Positions 4,994-5,231 of a stretch of DNA of 5,231 bases are shown piece after piece. Both the position numbers and the translations under genes were made by a program. Under the pieces are notes generated by a model, which was not told where the DNA came from, ran no database searches, and saw only the letters and a program-made list of their open reading frames with translations. Every line of letters starts with the position of its first letter. Positions within the stretch are counted from its first letter, which is position 1. The DNA comes from UBA9642 sp964545585. GTDB lineage: Archaea > Nanobdellota > Nanobdellia > Woesearchaeales > UBA9642. The stretch covers positions 1-5,231 of the forward strand of contig CAZJFT010000057.1 in the NCBI GenBank assembly GCA_964545585.1, in the 5' to 3' direction.

Positions 4994-5231
4994 ATGCAGA
5001 ATTTTGCATTTTTAACGAGAATTTCTTAGATGCCGATGTGTTCTACAAAGTGAGCGATCACCGTTATGAAGTGGTTGAGACTCCTTCACAGAATACCGAA
5101 ATACTCATCCCATTATCAATATTCAAAGGGAAAAGTTGTGGTAGAACACTAATTTCTTATATTAAATCAAAATGATTTTCTTTTATAGATATAGCAAGAA
5201 TAATTAATAGTGATAAAAGGACTGTCTGGAA
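4994..5231 (+). pseudogene. Broken HTH DNA-binding protein gene (frameshift plus in-frame TGA), running off the right edge
   Basis: A promoter, a GAGGA ribosome site (4985-4989) and an ATG at 4994 look like a normal gene start, but that frame stops after 11 codons (TAG 5027-5029). The +1-shifted frame carries convincing protein from about 5005: FNENFLDADVFYKV, then HRYEVVE, EILIPLSIFKGKS and LISYIKSK, ending in TGA at 5173-5175. Past that stop the same frame continues FSFIDIARIINSDKRTVW to the edge, which reads as a helix-turn-helix of the type '(L)SFxEIAxLLNRDxRTIW' found in small DPANN regulators, preceded as usual by a YxK segment. Adding one T to the run at 5002-5005 would join the ATG to the long frame. 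The gene is thus disrupted twice. Alternatives are sequencing error, stop-codon readthrough, or a non-standard start. HTH identity is by remembered motif, not search. Confidence 0.6.

Noticed and set aside
1..5231. Genome-wide UGA reassignment to explain the in-frame TGA at 5173
   Set aside because: The first gene ends with TGA followed at once by TAG, exactly after the conserved FYYELK end, so UGA acts as a stop here.
1..5231. CRISPR array, tRNA, rRNA, transposase or attachment site
   Set aside because: No spaced identical repeats of CRISPR size, no tRNA cloverleaf or rRNA-like sequence, no transposase or integrase motifs and no flanking inverted repeats were seen.

Overview
This window looks like part of a DPANN-type archaeal chromosome, probably Woesearchaeota or Pacearchaeota-like. 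That is inference from style, not a database match. The support is: moderately AT-rich coding DNA with many ATA and AGA/AGG codons; archaeal promoters (purine-rich BRE followed by an A/T-only TATA box); bare poly-T terminators without hairpins; Shine-Dalgarno sites of the GAGGTGA type; secreted proteins dense in N-glycosylation sequons; and two protein styles common in DPANN genomes, a C-terminal domain with an ERNDFANWV motif and a small HTH protein ending in DxRTxW. All genes seen are on the + strand; I found no convincing gene on the - strand and no RNA gene.

Layout. (1) 1-875: the 3' part of a surface protein, a CARDB-like adhesion domain followed by a domain with a YYGNVT motif. (2) 971-2863: a two-gene operon with its own candidate promoter. 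The first gene encodes a 223-residue double-PAS protein with no output domain and a very basic tail. Six bases later and in the same frame comes a 404-residue protein with a disordered N-terminus, a helical middle, a 12-bp minisatellite coding for N-x-S tetrapeptides, and a conserved-looking C-terminal domain. (3) 2864-3138: very AT-rich intergenic DNA with serial T-tract terminators, a strong BRE/TATA promoter, a perfect 6-4-6 palindrome just after the TATA box, and a leader with two tiny ORFs. (4) 3139-4772: two paralogous secreted proteins of 256 and 239 residues, each followed by a poly-T terminator. They share the GNVTG motif, an LPxGP mature N-terminus, two cysteines and a YYFYxE C-terminus. 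(5) 4773-4993: a pyrimidine-rich terminator region, then a TATA box with another perfect 6-4-6 palindrome. (6) 4994-5231 and beyond: an HTH regulator-like gene that has a ribosome site and ATG but is broken by an apparent one-base frameshift and an in-frame TGA.

How they may work together. The first, fourth and fifth genes appear to belong to one secreted glycoprotein family. The first has a CARDB module fused to it, so the locus may supply the cell surface with a set of related proteins. The double-PAS protein and its partner could form a cytoplasmic sensor/adaptor pair placed among the surface genes, but no sequence feature links their function to them. The last gene, if it was ever intact, would have encoded a DNA-binding protein whose promoter carries an operator-like palindrome.
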